From positions 124,001 to 188,000 of the forward strand of contig NADL03000697.1 in NCBI GenBank assembly GCA_002205965.3: DNA of 64,000 nt. The letters are read 5' to 3'. The stretch comes from Kappaphycus alvarezii (lineage: Eukaryota; Rhodophyta; Florideophyceae; Gigartinales; Solieriaceae). A program made the translations under genes and the position numbers. Under the pieces are notes generated by a model. That model did not search any database. It was not told the DNA's origin and saw only the letters and a program-made list of their open reading frames with translations. Positions 21,538 to 33,451 of this stretch are shown in pieces (within the stretch, counting starts at the first letter, position 1; the number at the start of each line of letters is the position of its first letter).

Positions 21538-23679
21538 ATGAGCAAAACGCGCAAATCCCCGCTTTCGTTCCAGTCGTCTCAGTCCTTACCGAGCCGGTCC
21601 TCCGAGTGTACTACATTCGATTCCTCTGAACCAACAATTCAGTCGTCTTCTGACCAAAACTCCGGGAAACCTCATTCAAGTGATTATGTAGAGACTAAAT
21701 CATATGGTGTAGTCACTGAAAATATTGCTAAAAAGGCACGCAATTCTTGTTTCCAGTCGCAATCTCATCTCGTAAGAAAGCAACCCCTGCTGGGTCTCAA
21801 GAGGAAGAGCATTCTTAGTCAAAGAGATTTTGAAAATAAGAAGAAAAAAATCAAAGGAGTACCAACCAACCAAGAGATAGAGTATTGGAGTAAAGAATTA
21901 ATATGCTGGAACAAGCAAGAAAAATCCAACTTGGAACAAAGTGCTTTTTCAAATTCTGCGACGAAAACCAGGCAACGGATCAGTGACCACCTATACAATC
22001 AAAAAATCTCTCACACCGTATGCAGTCAGGCAGCTGTGAATAGGAAGAACGAATACAATAGAAAACTGATTTCACCTGCTTCATATGACGAGTACAATTT
22101 ACCCAATTCTGGAGGAAAGGTAACCAATTTGATCATCTTCCCTGATGTGGCAGCAAAACTCAATAGGAAAGTGAACAGAGATGAAAATGAAGAATATTGT
22201 CTGTTTAAAAGTAGAAGAGGAGGTCAGCGTGATGAAGAAAGAAGTGAGAAGGAAGAAAAATGGAATTGCTCACAAAGCGATGGACGAAATTCTGTTGAGT
22301 CAAAACATGAAAAATCCGTAATACTGGAGACAAACGGTTCTCAGAAACTGGGATCGGAAAGTTTTCAGGAGTTTGGATCAGATATTTCTTTGGAGTTAAA
22401 ATCAGATACATCTCAAGATTTCGATTCAGATATTTTTCAAGACTCTGCGTCCAAAGGGTCACGGGAATCTGATTCTGATATTTTCCTCGTGTCTGAATCC
22501 GAAAGTTCTCAGGAGATTCAATCTGCGAGTCCAGGCTCTGAAGGCACGTTTGGAGAGGCCGAGATTTTAAGTTTGCTTCCAGGTCTTCTCAGCAAAGGTT
22601 TATCGAACAGTTGCACAAAGCCCACTGGGATTGTAAATAGTGGACAGACTTGTTATGCATCTGCTATTTTGCAATGCATCTTGAATGATAACGTATTCAT
22701 GGAAAAGCTTTGTATCGAATGGATGAATCTTAAGAGCCGTTGCAACGCTTTCCTTTCCACTGCTTTGATAGGACTATTAGTTCGCAGGAGCTTAGGCTCA
22801 CAACTAAATACGGAAAAACTACGAATTGGGGTCAGGGGTGCTGTGGAAGATTTTGCGGACAACAATGAGCAGCAGGATGCTCAGGAATTTTTGACTGCAT
22901 TGCTCCAGCAGTTAGATATCGAGCTTTCCAACCAGAACGAGGATGGAAAAACGGTGGTCGACGAAAACTTTGCTGTGGGATTGAAGACCTCAATGACGTG
23001 CGTAAGATGTCGAAAAAAGAAGTCTTCTAACGATGTGGTAAGAACTCTAGCACTACCGCTAATGAGTCAGAATACAAACACAGGGAACATAGATTTAAAT
23101 AATTTACTCAAGAATTGCTTCAAGCCAGAGGAGGCAAACAGAAGGTGCGAACATTGCGGTCACATGAAAACGATTCGGACAGATGGGATTACATCTTTTC
23201 CGCCTTGTATTGTATTCCACATCTTGAGATTTGAATACCAAACCGAGGGAAGGCGCAAATCTGATGAGGTTGATATTCCAGACACCCTATGTCTTGACGA
23301 GTTTATGTTACCGAGAGAAAACTCAGAACATATCAACAATTCAAATAATGCTGTACTGAAAGGGATCAAACGATCCAATTCATCAGCGGACGACTCAGCG
23401 TCCGACCAAGCAAGGAGTGATTCACAATCGGAAAGGCAGGAGCCGGAAATTATGGAAGCGGTATCCATGCAGCACGTCTATAAGCTTGGTGGAATTACCA
23501 GGCATTTCCCTTTTTACGAAAATGAATCGCTTGATGGTGGTCACTATGTTGCCGATGTCAAGCTGCAAGAAAGTTGGTTCAATTGTAACGATTCTGCAGT
23601 CACAATGAATAAGAAAACACCCAACGAAGGTTTCACGAAAGATGGTTCAGGATATTTGCTCTGGTTTTATAAACTGTAG
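21538..23679 (+). CDS. Ubiquitin-specific protease (C19 deubiquitinase), intronless
   Basis: A single uninterrupted 713-residue frame. Residues 1-360 are low in order: Ser-rich start, a basic patch (KKKKIK near residue 100), and about 260-330 with repeated SD/SE segments (SDISLELKSDTSQDFDSDIF). The catalytic domain runs from about 365 to 713. The Cys box is GIVNSGQTCYASAILQ with nucleophile Cys372, followed by NNEQQDAQEFL (about 442-452). Two CxxC pairs (Cys488/491 and Cys537/540) form the usual zinc ribbon. The His box is LDGGHYVAD (His669), and WFNCNDSAV supplies Asp685. All catalytic residues are present. A Ser/Asp-rich insert (about 600-640) precedes the His box. The enzyme should remove ubiquitin from proteins; substrate and location cannot be told. 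The start is the first ATG in frame. It is the only long intact gene outside transposons here, and it sits between tail-to-tail retroelement ends. Confidence 0.9.
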   Translation: MSKTRKSPLSFQSSQSLPSRSSECTTFDSSEPTIQSSSDQNSGKPHSSDYVETKSYGVVTENIAKKARNSCFQSQSHLVRKQPLLGLKRKSILSQRDFENKKKKIKGVPTNQEIEYWSKELICWNKQEKSNLEQSAFSNSATKTRQRISDHLYNQKISHTVCSQAAVNRKNEYNRKLISPASYDEYNLPNSGGKVTNLIIFPDVAAKLNRKVNRDENEEYCLFKSRRGGQRDEERSEKEEKWNCSQSDGRNSVESKHEKSVILETNGSQKLGSESFQEFGSDISLELKSDTSQDFDSDIFQDSASKGSRESDSDIFLVSESESSQEIQSASPGSEGTFGEAEILSLLPGLLSKGLSNSCTKPTGIVNSGQTCYASAILQCILNDNVFMEKLCIEWMNLKSRCNAFLSTALIGLLVRRSLGSQLNTEKLRIGVRGAVEDFADNNEQQDAQEFLTALLQQLDIELSNQNEDGKTVVDENFAVGLKTSMTCVRCRKKKSSNDVVRTLALPLMSQNTNTGNIDLNNLLKNCFKPEEANRRCEHCGHMKTIRTDGITSFPPCIVFHILRFEYQTEGRRKSDEVDIPDTLCLDEFMLPRENSEHINNSNNAVLKGIKRSNSSADDSASDQARSDSQSERQEPEIMEAVSMQHVYKLGGITRHFPFYENESLDGGHYVADVKLQESWFNCNDSAVTMNKKTPNEGFTKDGSGYLLWFYKL

Positions 23680-23965
23680 CGTTTTTCTTTATATTGTACT
23701 GCCCAATGCTGTCATAGTGTTGGCAACGTTTCCAATTGTCGTTCCGTATAGGTCCCAGTCTAACCCCTGCTGCAGTTCTGATTTCGTCCAGCGACAGATA
23801 TCTTACGAATGGTCTCCGGACGGCCTTGTAAGATAACCCCACCTGAATCTGTCTGTCTTTCAGACCCTTCACTACACAGATCTGTCCTCCCTTCCCGGGA
23901 AATAGTTGTCGTGAATATCTAATCAGTGGTAATGGATCTTTACATGTCACACAATTATCACTCAC
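23633..23965 (-). CDS. Hypothetical small basic protein, convergent with the USP gene
   Basis: A 110-codon frame beginning MSDNCVTCKDPLPLIRYSRQ. It is basic and has a CxxC at its start, but I recognise no family. Its 3' end overlaps the last 47 bases of the USP gene on the opposite strand. The amino-acid composition is plausible for a real protein, yet there is no independent support. It could be a chance frame or part of the USP 3' region. Confidence 0.25.
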   Translation of the reverse strand: MSDNCVTCKDPLPLIRYSRQLFPGKGGQICVVKGLKDRQIQVGLSYKAVRRPFVRYLSLDEIRTAAGVRLGPIRNDNWKRCQHYDSIGQYNIKKNATVYKTRANILNHLS

Positions 23966-23969
23966 CCGT

Positions 23970-24243
23970 GCAGAACTATTGTAGAGTAAATAATAATCAT
24001 CTAGACGTCAGGTTAAAAGCTTGCATCACGTGAAGACATAACGCGAAATGAGTAACTTCGATCTCGAAACTTATTTTCAGGGGAGGAATTGCGAAGGCTG
24101 GCAACGATAAAAGCGAGAAGGTGGAAGCCCCTGTGTCCTTGCTCCCCAAGCGTACCGAATTTATAAAACATGAAAGGCAAGAGAGGATGTCATTGCCGTC
24201 GCAGTACTCACCGTACTCTAAAAAAACAATAAACGATTAAGTA
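23970..24243. other. Intergenic between the USP gene and a retroelement tail
   Basis: No gene recognised. It ends at the AAG/GAA repeat that is the tail of the minus-strand non-LTR element. Confidence 0.4.
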
Positions 24244-25941
24244 GTCAAGAAGAAGAAGAAGACTTTACCAAGCAGGAAAGGGGGGGCTAGCGGCCCTCAA
24301 GAGGGGAAAATCTATCAGAGCTAGGAACGGTTGAGTAGTCGTCGGTTGATCGCGACAGAAGTTCGTTGTTGTATGAGCGAACTGATAATCGTGAACAAGC
24401 GATCGCACTCGAAAGCAGGGCTACTGCCTTTCCGTAGAGCGATGTACTCAGCAATTCTGGGCAGACCTCGTTCGGCACCGGGACCGGCAGACCCGTATAT
24501 ATCGAAAGCCATCGGGTGGAAGTCGATACGTAGTTCGGCGCAGAGGTGGCCAGAGCGGAGAGGTTTCGCGCGCTCAGATGCAGTAACGGCAGCGAGGGGC
24601 GTGTGAATCCGCTGGTGGGCGTATGGAGCGGAGTGGGGCTGATGACAGTGACGTCGTAGCCCTCCGGGACGGGAGAGAACTGGACATCATCGATGTAATT
24701 GTCGAGGCGGCGGCGGGAGTTGGAGGGTCGGGGCAAGTCTTGCGGGAAGGTCCATTCCCGGACAGGGCGAATCCCAATTGATAAGCGTGATACCTCGGAA
24801 ATGAGGCGGTCGCGAACACAATTGTGGCGCCGAATGGAGACGTCGGAGCAGGGACAGACAGAGGCATGGTATCCGTAGGAATCCCGGGTGGGGACAGTGC
24901 GGAAGTGGGCGGCGGCGCAATAGGTGCAAGGTTGATTGCCAGAGAAGAGGGGGACACCAAGACGGAGGCAAACCATGGTTCGCCTTACTTCAGGAGCGGC
25001 CCGGGTACCGAGATGGCTCTGCGGGAGGTTGTGAAAAGGACGGGAAGCGTGGGAAGAAGCGACGGAAGCTAGGCGGCGGAGTAGCCGCGAGCCTTCGGAG
25101 GAGGAGAGGTTGACGGAAGAGAGAAGTCTGGTGTGAAGCGCCTTTGTGATCTCAGCAGTAGCGGTTGTCTGGAAGTCAGACAGGCCGGGGGAAGAAGAGG
25201 CGCGGAGGCCAGCAAGGACGGCGGGCTGGGGAGAAACTGTCGGGGAGGCTGTATTTGGCCCGGATAGAGGCGAGAGGCGTTGAGATCAAGGGCGAGACGT
25301 CGAAGCAATCACCGAGGAGGAGGCGAAGAAGTGGGTAGGAGGAGAGAACAGAGCCAGCGTAGCATGCCTCTGCAATGATTTCGGTTAGGGGAAGTCCGAG
25401 CCCTCCCATACGTAGTGGAAGCTGGGCGGTGAGCCAGGCACTTTCTGGGAGACCCATGTACCGTCTTCGAACACCCTTCGCATTCCAGAGTCAAAGGTTT
25501 GAGATCCGGAAAGAGTGAGATGCGGCGGGGTGCAGCGAAGAACATAGATCAGGTAGCAGGAACTGGCACAGTGTCGCAGTAGTTGATAGCCCAGTTGAGG
25601 GTCATTCAATCCGGAGATGCGCGACCAAACCTCGGAAATGGCATGTACGCGGGAGGCAAGAAAAGACTGGCAGCTTTGAGGGGTGCCAATTGGGGACCGA
25701 GAACTGTCACGGAATTGTCGGAACGTATCGTGCAGGGTATGGCACACCGTAGGGACGCGGGAAGGGGATCCGGGCCCGGACGCCATAGCGTTGTTCTCGC
25801 CATGTTGATAGGGAATCCGAGTGGCTTTCCACGGTCTGAGATGAAGCGGAGAACCTCAGAAGCAAGGTTGACAGGGACGATGATGGTACCGTCGTCGGCG
25901 AACCAAGCGTTTAGGCGTATGGTGGGAAAGCGTGATGAGAG
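24244..25941 (-). pseudogene. Non-LTR retrotransposon with C-terminal zinc knuckle and restriction-like endonuclease (copy R1), cut by a gypsy LTR
   Basis: Minus-strand frames, with about three shifts, give in order: WFADDGTIIVP (about 25875-25910), the RT catalytic box; TTLWRPG and VTVLGPQLAPLKAA; RHCASSCYLIYVLRCTPP; a LPLRMGGLGLPL segment (about 25390); a knuckle with CTYC, GYHASVC and RRHNCVRD (24830-24930); then LDNYIDDVQFSPVPEGYDVTV, fitting a PD-(D/E)XK nuclease core. It ends with a C-terminal frame and a CTT-type tail near 24244. R2- and CRE-like non-LTR elements share this layout: RT, CCHC, then a restriction-like endonuclease. The RT part upstream of FADD is missing because the minus gypsy element begins at 25942, and the sequence beyond 33451 does not continue it. 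Frameshifts may be decay or base errors. Confidence 0.65.
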
Positions 25942-26659
25942 TGATAGGGGTAAATCGGCGGGGGAAGAGATCCTCAGAACCAATTACCCTGAGAAGGAGG
26001 TGTTGCGAGCGACAAAAGTGCTACCGTGGTATTGTTGAACGAACAAAAGGGAGTGTATATAGAAGAGAGTTGAGGAATCTACAAGCAAGTATAAAAGGGG
26101 CAGGGTCTACCACCGACGCTCTGCGACCAGCTTAGGAAAAAGTTTTCTTGGGTCTGAAGTTGACTCTCAACTTCCTACTACTCGGGACTTGGCTTGAAGT
26201 TGTCTGCCAACTTGCTTCACCTCCACTAAAGGAAGCAGTTTACTCGGCTTATATAGACTTTTGGCTATCCTAAAAGTCTCAAACAAACATACTAATAACC
26301 ATAAAATGTATTCACGCTAATCGTGTGAACCAGAGAGACTATTAGAATATATTTCCTCAGGTAAATATCTAGGTGCCATGCCCATGCCAGCCACCCATCG
26401 GCCAGGGGTGGGAATTGATGTGGCCATTATATAGACCTTTCAAGCTACTTGTAGTATCACCCATAACCTGGAACTGTACTGACATCTACTATGACAGTGT
26501 GTCCTAAAATGAAAAAATCAACCGACGAATTTGCCACACTCACCCAAATTAAAAATATCTTGCAAATTCAAAAACTGTAAAAATATCTTCCCAATTCCGA
26601 TACTGTATACAATCATGGTCCTCATCTAGATTTTTTCGTGTGCGAATTTGCGCACATCA
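25942..26659 (-). repeat. 3' LTR of the minus gypsy copy
   Basis: Begins TGATAGGGGTAAATC and ends GCGCACATCA as read on the plus strand. It is essentially identical to 32734-33451. The minus strand carries the TATA-like TATATAAGC. Confidence 0.9.
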
Positions 26660-26692
26660 CGCCCTCTCGCTCAAGACGAACGTCCCGACTCG

Positions 26693-29600
26693 TCACTGCT
26701 CTTCTTCTGCTTCCGTTAGTGTTCGCTGTCTTATTGATAAAATGTATGGTCTCTCAAACGGGTACGGATGCAACTGATTACCAATATGATGCTTTAAAAG
26801 TAGGTTCGCATTACTGGTACCTCACTTTGTAGCATAGCCTCATATATTGGTTTGATCTCATCGAGGTGGGGTTGAATACATTCTTCTTCCGTGACTCTTC
26901 CGAATCTTCCAAGAGTGAAAAAATATATGTGATATGCAAACTCTTCTGGAAGATGCCGGAGGAATGGATGTCGATAAGAAAAGAAGACGCGCATCATCAA
27001 GAACGAATCTTCGTAAGATAAGTGCGGTCCATGTAGCGCCCTAAAACATAAACAGATGCTTATCATGAAATAAGAAATGACCTGCGCATCGTTCGCATCC
27101 TCGGAGATATTGCGCAGCCAAAAAGATAATCTTCTTCTTCCGACTGTATGCTGTGCATGGTTGTGAAGGAGAGCTAGAGATGAAGTTGTGGTGGACGGTC
27201 CCGATGAATGGCCGCGACCAGCTCCTGACGTACTGGGACTGCACGAGGTCCTCTCGGGGACGACCGGAACCTCTTCTGGGCGGGTTGTTGTCTCCTGAAG
27301 GTCCTCCTCTGGTCATCATCACTGCTTCAGGAGGATCCTCGCCGCCTCCAACGTTCCCAATTTGTGGCGGAGAAACGTAAGGTTCCCATAGAGGATACGG
27401 GACCAGCCTGTATTCCATATCCGGGGTAAGGCGTAACCTCTCAGTCGCACATCTTGGTTGTTCTTGAGAAATACGTAAATTGGACGGATAATATTCAGAT
27501 ACGTTTGCGACAAGTCTCCAGCAGCTACCATTCCATATCTTCCTATAGAGTAATGATATATTACCTCCACAAACTCTGGACCTGCTTCCGTGAACCTTCC
27601 GTTTTGGAATGAAAATAGAACTCTTATTAATAGTCGGAAATCTTCTTCAGGTAGCAATGGTCCGTTCAACGTACGAAAACATAGGCATATATTAATGTAG
27701 AAATGGATGATTACGTGGAGTTCGTAGTAGTCCCGCGTAATCGAGATGATCCATTCCCAGGCCCTTTTTCCTCCCATAGGAATCATTCTATAGTTAAAGA
27801 TGAGTATGCCCCGTGGTTGCGCATAGTCCTGTGTGAGAAGGAATTCTTCAGGCCTCTGATGGTAAGGGACCAGACGACGTGCATGGATGGCCCTCCTTGA
27901 TCTCTTCCCTGAGCTTGAACAGAGCTGATAGTGCGGGTGTCTTTCCTCCGTGACGATGCAAGGGTTCGAGTACTTGGTTTGGAAGGCCGGCCACTTCACA
28001 GCCTGCTGCATTGCTTTTCCATGTACTACAAGTACTTTAGAGCCAACTGAAAAGGTTCTGACTGCAGGTTCTGCATCCTTATTTCTTGTCTGTGTTAGCG
28101 CGCGGTGTGATCTCCAGCCTTCGGTGGCCAGTAGTTCAACTTCCCTACTCTCTTCATCGATAATATTTGTTTCCATGTCTCTCTGTAACATTCTAGGAGC
28201 CCTTCCGTACATTAGCTCGAATGGTGAGCGTCCATTTCTTTCTTCTTCGACGATAGCCGTATAACACTTTTGGTAAGGCATCTTCCCACTGGATTTCATT
28301 CTCCGACATAGTTTTCGATATTGCTCGTTTGATGGTTCCAACCATCCTCTCCGCTTTCCCGTTGGACATAGGAGCGTATGCGAGAACGGTCTTCAGCTGA
28401 ATCCTCTTCTCTTCCAAAAACGAAGCAGTGAAGTTGCAGTAAAACAAAGGGCGTTATCCGAGATGATCCTTTTTGGAAGACCAAACGGTTCAATTATTTC
28501 TTTTTCGATGAATCTCAGTACCACCTCAGCATTTGCCTCCTCGACTGCAACTGCTATTGGCCATCCAGTAAGATGTTCCACCCCTATAAGGAGATATTTG
28601 TTTCCGGAAGAAGTTTCCTTGAACGGGCCCGCGAAGTCAATTGAGAAGGTTTCAAAGAGACCGGAAACTGGAAAACTTAGAGTTGTCTTATACTTCCGTA
28701 TTGGAGTGAATTTTTGGCAGTTGTCGCAGCTTTTCACGAAATTATAGACGTCCTTATGGATACCGGGCCACCAGAATCTCTCAGTTACGAATTTTTTGGT
28801 TGTTTCGAGATCCCAATGCCCTAGCTCATCATGGAAAGTCCTCAAGATCTTCATTCTTTCTTTCAAAGGGGCCACTAGTCGGGGACCGGCTTTAGTGTGC
28901 CGGAAAGTTTCCCATTCCACAATGTAAAAGCCTTTTGATTCCTGCGTACCCAATTTCGGTGTTCAAGATCAACCTTTCTCATTTCTAGTCCATCGAGGAA
29001 TTTGATCAGTCCGTGAATATTAGCTTCGTACTCGTTATCGTTCGGCAACTGCAACTCGGCGACTCCGACGATGTCCTCCGAAGCTTTTTCATTTGGAATC
29101 AGTGCGTCCCTCAAGCGGGATAGGTAATCGGCAGGCTGATTATTGCGTCCGGGTCTATACACAATTTCAAACCGATATTCTGCGAAAATGTCGAGCCATC
29201 GGGCCAAGCGGTGATGTACATCCTTCTTTTGGAATGCTGTTTTAAGTGCCTGGTGATCAGTTATCAAGACAAATTTCTCGAGTGATAAAAGGTATACGCG
29301 AAACTTTTTCAGCGCGAAGACGACAGCTAGCGCTTCTTTCTCGCAGACTGAGTATCTCTTTTCCGCATCATTCAGAGTTCGGCTTGCGAATTGAACAGGG
29401 TGTAGTCTTCCGTTTTCATCTTTTTGGGACAAAACGGCACCCAAAGACCGTTCTGAGGCATCTGTCTCCACAACGAATGGTCTCTTGAAATCTGGGTACA
29501 TGAGAACTGGGGGACACATAGCTTATCTTTAAGCTCCTGAAATGCAGTTTCCATTTCCTTGTTCCAGTAAAATTTTCCGTTCTTCGTAGTGCTGGCATGT

Positions 29601-30780
29601 AACGGTGCTGCAGTCTTGGCGAAATCTTTGATAAATCTTCTGTAATATGAGGCCAGTCCTAAGAAGCTTCGGACCTCCGTCTTTGAAGCGGGCCTTGGTG
29701 CCAACTTTATTTTTTTCGTTTTCTCTGGATCCACTCTAATTCCCTCTTGGTCGACGATATGACCGAGTAATTGGATAGAAGTTTTCGCAAAGAAGCATTT
29801 GCTCAACTTAATTTTCAAGCTATACTCCGATATCCTCTCCACAACTGTCTTGACGTGCGAGATGTGCTGATCCAATGTTTCTGAGAATATGACGACATCA
29901 TCGATATAGACTCTTGCGAATGGAAGTCCTTTCAAAACCTCGTTCATCATTCTTTGGAATGTAGCTGGTGCATTCATGAGACCAAAAGGCATCACTTCGA
30001 ACCTGAACGTACCGGCTTTGCTGGTAAAGGTTGTTTTTTCCTTACATTTTTCATCCAATGGAATCTGCCAATAGCCAGTGTAAAGGTCAATTGAGGTGAA
30101 ATATCTCCCGTCCTTCAGGTCCTCGAGGATCTCCTCCATGTTCGGAATCGGAAATCGATCGGGTATCATTCTCTGGTTCAGTTGTCGGTAATCGACGCAA
30201 AAACGCAGCTTTCCATCCTTCTTTGGTGCGACCACAACTGGAAACGACCATGGGGATGAAACTGGTCGAATAATATCATTTTTCAGCATACTTGTAACAT
30301 TTTCTGAGATAAATTGGTCATATTTTGGCGGTTGACGTCTAGGCTTGTGGTAAATCGGTTGAGTGTCGGTAAGTTCGAACGAGTGAGTAACCGGTACACT
30401 TGCTTGTCTTAAATCTGAAACGCTCCATGCAATTACTTCGGAAGATGTTAACATGTCGGATATTTTCAGTGAGGCGGGGGCGGGAAGGTGCTGCACTTTT
30501 CCTTGGATTTCTGCCATTTGGCGCCCTTTTTCTTCTTGATCCTCAACCTCAATATTTTGAAGGACCTCTTCCGTCGTGCTCACATCTTCATATATGGAAT
30601 TCGACGTATTCTTATTTTCTTTGCAAAGGTAATCTTCTTTCATGCTCCGAATTCTGTCCTTTGATTCGATATCATCGCAAAAAGAAACACATTCGGGTTT
30701 CAAACTTATCCTAGAATTCCAGTCGTCATCTGTTTCAAACCCGAATCATAATCGTCCCATGCCATGTTCATTACCCCCGA
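26693..30780 (-). pseudogene. Pol of the minus gypsy copy, in several frames
   Basis: Frames in order: RT 30703-29372 (YIDDVVIFS present), RNase H 29519-28875, integrase N-terminal half 28953-28393, a central integrase piece 28447-28193, integrase C-terminus plus first extension domain 28341-27319, and second extension domain 27066-26794 with the stop at 26693-26695. The RT/RNase H and RNase H/integrase breaks are at the same bases as in the plus copy. The breaks at 28420 (five T instead of six) and near 28260 and 27420 are private. The TAATG junction before RT is also present (30772-30776 region). Confidence 0.75.
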
Positions 30781-30913
30781 GGGTACCCTTTTCCACTTCC
30801 GAAAGTGTTAGTTGGTTCCGAATCTTCGCTGTCATAGCTAGAAGTGAAATCTTCACTGTCCGTTTCTTTTAAATCTTCAGGATGCGTGCTTTTGTCGAAA
30901 TCCAGGGGCATCT

Positions 30914-32645
30914 TCACGGTTCTGCCGTCAATATTAACTGAAACCATTTGGTTGCCCAAGTCAATGCATGTCCTAGTCTTTCCATTGTGGGGCAGCCAAT
31001 GATTGCATCGAAAGGGAGATCCGGCATGACAAGAAAGTCTACATCAACTTTAGAGTCCCCAAAGAACACGGAAACCTTGTCAACAGTGCCCATGCATTTT
31101 GAGACGGTTCCATCCGCTACAGTTATTTTTCGAGTCGTTGGAGTAATTTCGAGACCTAGATCTGTCACCAAAGTTTCTGAAATGAGGTTTGGAACAGCAC
31201 CCGAATCGAAGAGAGCTTGGGTTTTCATACCCAATACTTTGACTGGTACCAGCTTAAGACGTCTTGGTGCTGTCGAGGCCGATTGAAGAAACAGTTTCTT
31301 ACCCTTAGCGGACTTATTAGACCTGATAATTTTTTTGAGTTCTTTTCTCGCATCCTCTGCGTCGCCCCTCAAAAGTTGACCAAACGTTATCCCAGTTGGG
31401 GCCGATGCAAGCTCAGCCACCAAATTGTACCTCTTCACATACTCTAGTACGTCCTTAGAGATACTCTTAACTTTCTTACTCTTTTTCGTCTTCTTGGCCG
31501 GAGTGACTCCCACTCCTGGAACAACTTGATCAGACCTCTTGGTTCGAGGAGGTACAGGTGCTGGGATATGCTCCAGCATTCCATACTCTAGCCTAGGTTT
31601 CTTCGATAAAATGTTCCCTTCCCCATCCCTTTTTGTCACATTGACTTGACTAATCTCTTCAGCGATGGATACGTTACCGGCATCCGTCAACCTTTGATCC
31701 CTTCTATTTTGTAAGATTTTCACCTCTGGTCCTGACTCACTCCTTGCTTCCGATAAATTTGCTCTTCTGTTGTCTTTAGACCAGCAGTTACTTTCATGAT
31801 GCCCATATCGACCGCACTTTGCACAACGAGTGTTTCTATGTGGATTATCAGGACACCTGTTTGCAAAGTGTCCAGGCTTGTGACAGTAAGAACAGACTTC
31901 TGCGGCTTAGGGGCCCCAGACTGGTTCTTCTTAATGGTAAGAGTAAGGCTTTCCAACTGCGAGGTTATCATGTCAAGTCGATTATCGAATCGGGTTTCCA
32001 ACCTTTCTTCCAAGTTTTTGACATCGCTCCTGACAGATTCTAATGCCGCTGCACTAGTAGCCGGCCTTTGATAATTCTTTTCAGGATGTACGATAGACAT
32101 CGATGTGCGGGTTTCCCTCGGTACCTCACTCAGTGACTGAAACGTCTCCGAATTTTTGACAAATTCTACTATGGTACCCTTCAGTTCATCAAAAGTGTGA
32201 GGGCCCTTGATGAGGAGGAAATCGGAGAGCCGCTTATCCCCATAGCCGCCTTACGCAGCATTCCGTACTTGGCTTGGGCGTTGAACCCAGCCTTTTCATA
32301 AAGATCACACAAGTACACCAATGAGCTTAACAAATCGTCGAAGTTGAGCCGGGCCTCTATGGCGGTACGAATCATCTCATCTGGTTCTACCTCCTTAGCA
32401 TACTCTTTCACAAGCCACTCACATACCTCACCGAAGTTACGCCCATTCCCGTTAAGAGACCACCCGTCGATAAACTTGGACTTATATTTGTGCTTTGCGT
32501 CACCATGAAGATAGGCGAAGATACTTGCGGCCTTCTCTTCATCGCCCTTCTCTCGCATCACAACGTTGACATATGTGTAAAGAAACTCCTCAACGTCTTC
32601 AGTCTTGCCCCCTGTGAACGTTATACGAGCAGCGTTGAGATCCAT
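30914..32645 (-). pseudogene. Gag-protease of the minus gypsy copy, frameshifted
   Basis: Starts at MDLNAARITFTGGKTEDVEE as in the plus copy. The frame breaks near 32235, where the run is four C on the plus strand against five G in the plus copy, and again near 31908, where a G is missing from AAGGCCGC. The knuckle region is therefore out of frame. From 31723 down the protease (FDSGAVPNLIS, then FDAIIGCPTMERLG) is open, and reads a little further than in the plus copy because of one extra C. Composition and domains are otherwise the same as at 42861-44534. Confidence 0.75.
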
Positions 32646-32733
32646 GATTACAGAAAAGAAATCCCCCGAAGTGTTCCTTACTACTGCTCAACTCGAATAC
32701 CTCGGGTGCAACCCCCTCCACAAGAGTACCAAA

Positions 32734-33451
32734 TGATAGGGGTAAATCGGCGGGGGAAGAGATCCTCAGAACCAATTACCCTGAGAAGGAGGTGTTGCGA
32801 GCGACAAAAGTGCTACCGTGGTATTGTTGAACGAACAAAAGGGAGTGTATATAGAAGAGAGTTGAGGAAGCTACAAGCAAGTATAAAAGGGGCAGGGTCT
32901 ACCACCGACGCTCTGCGACCAGCTAGAAAAAGTTTTCTTGGGTCTGAAGTTGACTCTCAACTTCCTACTACTCGGGACTTGGCTTGAAGTTGTCTGCCAA
33001 CTTGCTTCACCTCCACTAAAGGAAGCAGTTTACTCGGCTTATATAGACTTTTGGCTACCTAAAAGTCTCAAACAAACATACTAATAACCATAAAATGTAT
33101 TCACGGTAATCGTGTGAACCAGAGAGACTATTAGAAGATATTTCCTCAAGGTAAATATCTAGGTGCCATACCCATGCCAGCCACCCATCGGCCAGGGGTG
33201 GGAATTGATGTGGCCATTATATAGACCTTTCAGAGCTACTTGTAGTATCACCCACAACCTGGAACTGTACTGACATCTACTATGACAGTGTGTCCTAAAA
33301 TGAAAAAATCAACCGACGAATTTGCCACACTCACCCAAATTAAAAATATCTTGCAAATTCAAAAACTGTAAAAATATCTTCCCAATTCCGATACTGTATA
33401 CAATCATGGTCCTCATCTAGATTTTTTTCGTGTGCGAATTTGCGCACATCA
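32734..33451 (-). repeat. 5' LTR of the minus gypsy copy
   Basis: The same 718-bp sequence with the same ends. It differs from the 3' LTR by a handful of single-base changes, which suggests a young insertion. Confidence 0.9.

Larger units (their letters stand above)
25942..33451 (-). mobile_element. Ty3/gypsy LTR retrotransposon, minus copy
   Basis: A 7,510-bp element with 718-bp LTRs at 25942-26659 and 32734-33451, running TG...CA. The internal order on the minus strand is Gag, protease, acidic linker, RT, RNase H, integrase, C-terminal duplicated domains. It is nearly identical to the plus copy at 42058-49570. The flanks do not match (AGAG before 25942, CTAC after 33451), so there is no target duplication and the two flanks probably did not start out adjacent. 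It interrupts the non-LTR copy R1 on its low side only. Several single-base indels in homopolymers break frames here that are open in the plus copy. Confidence 0.9.
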
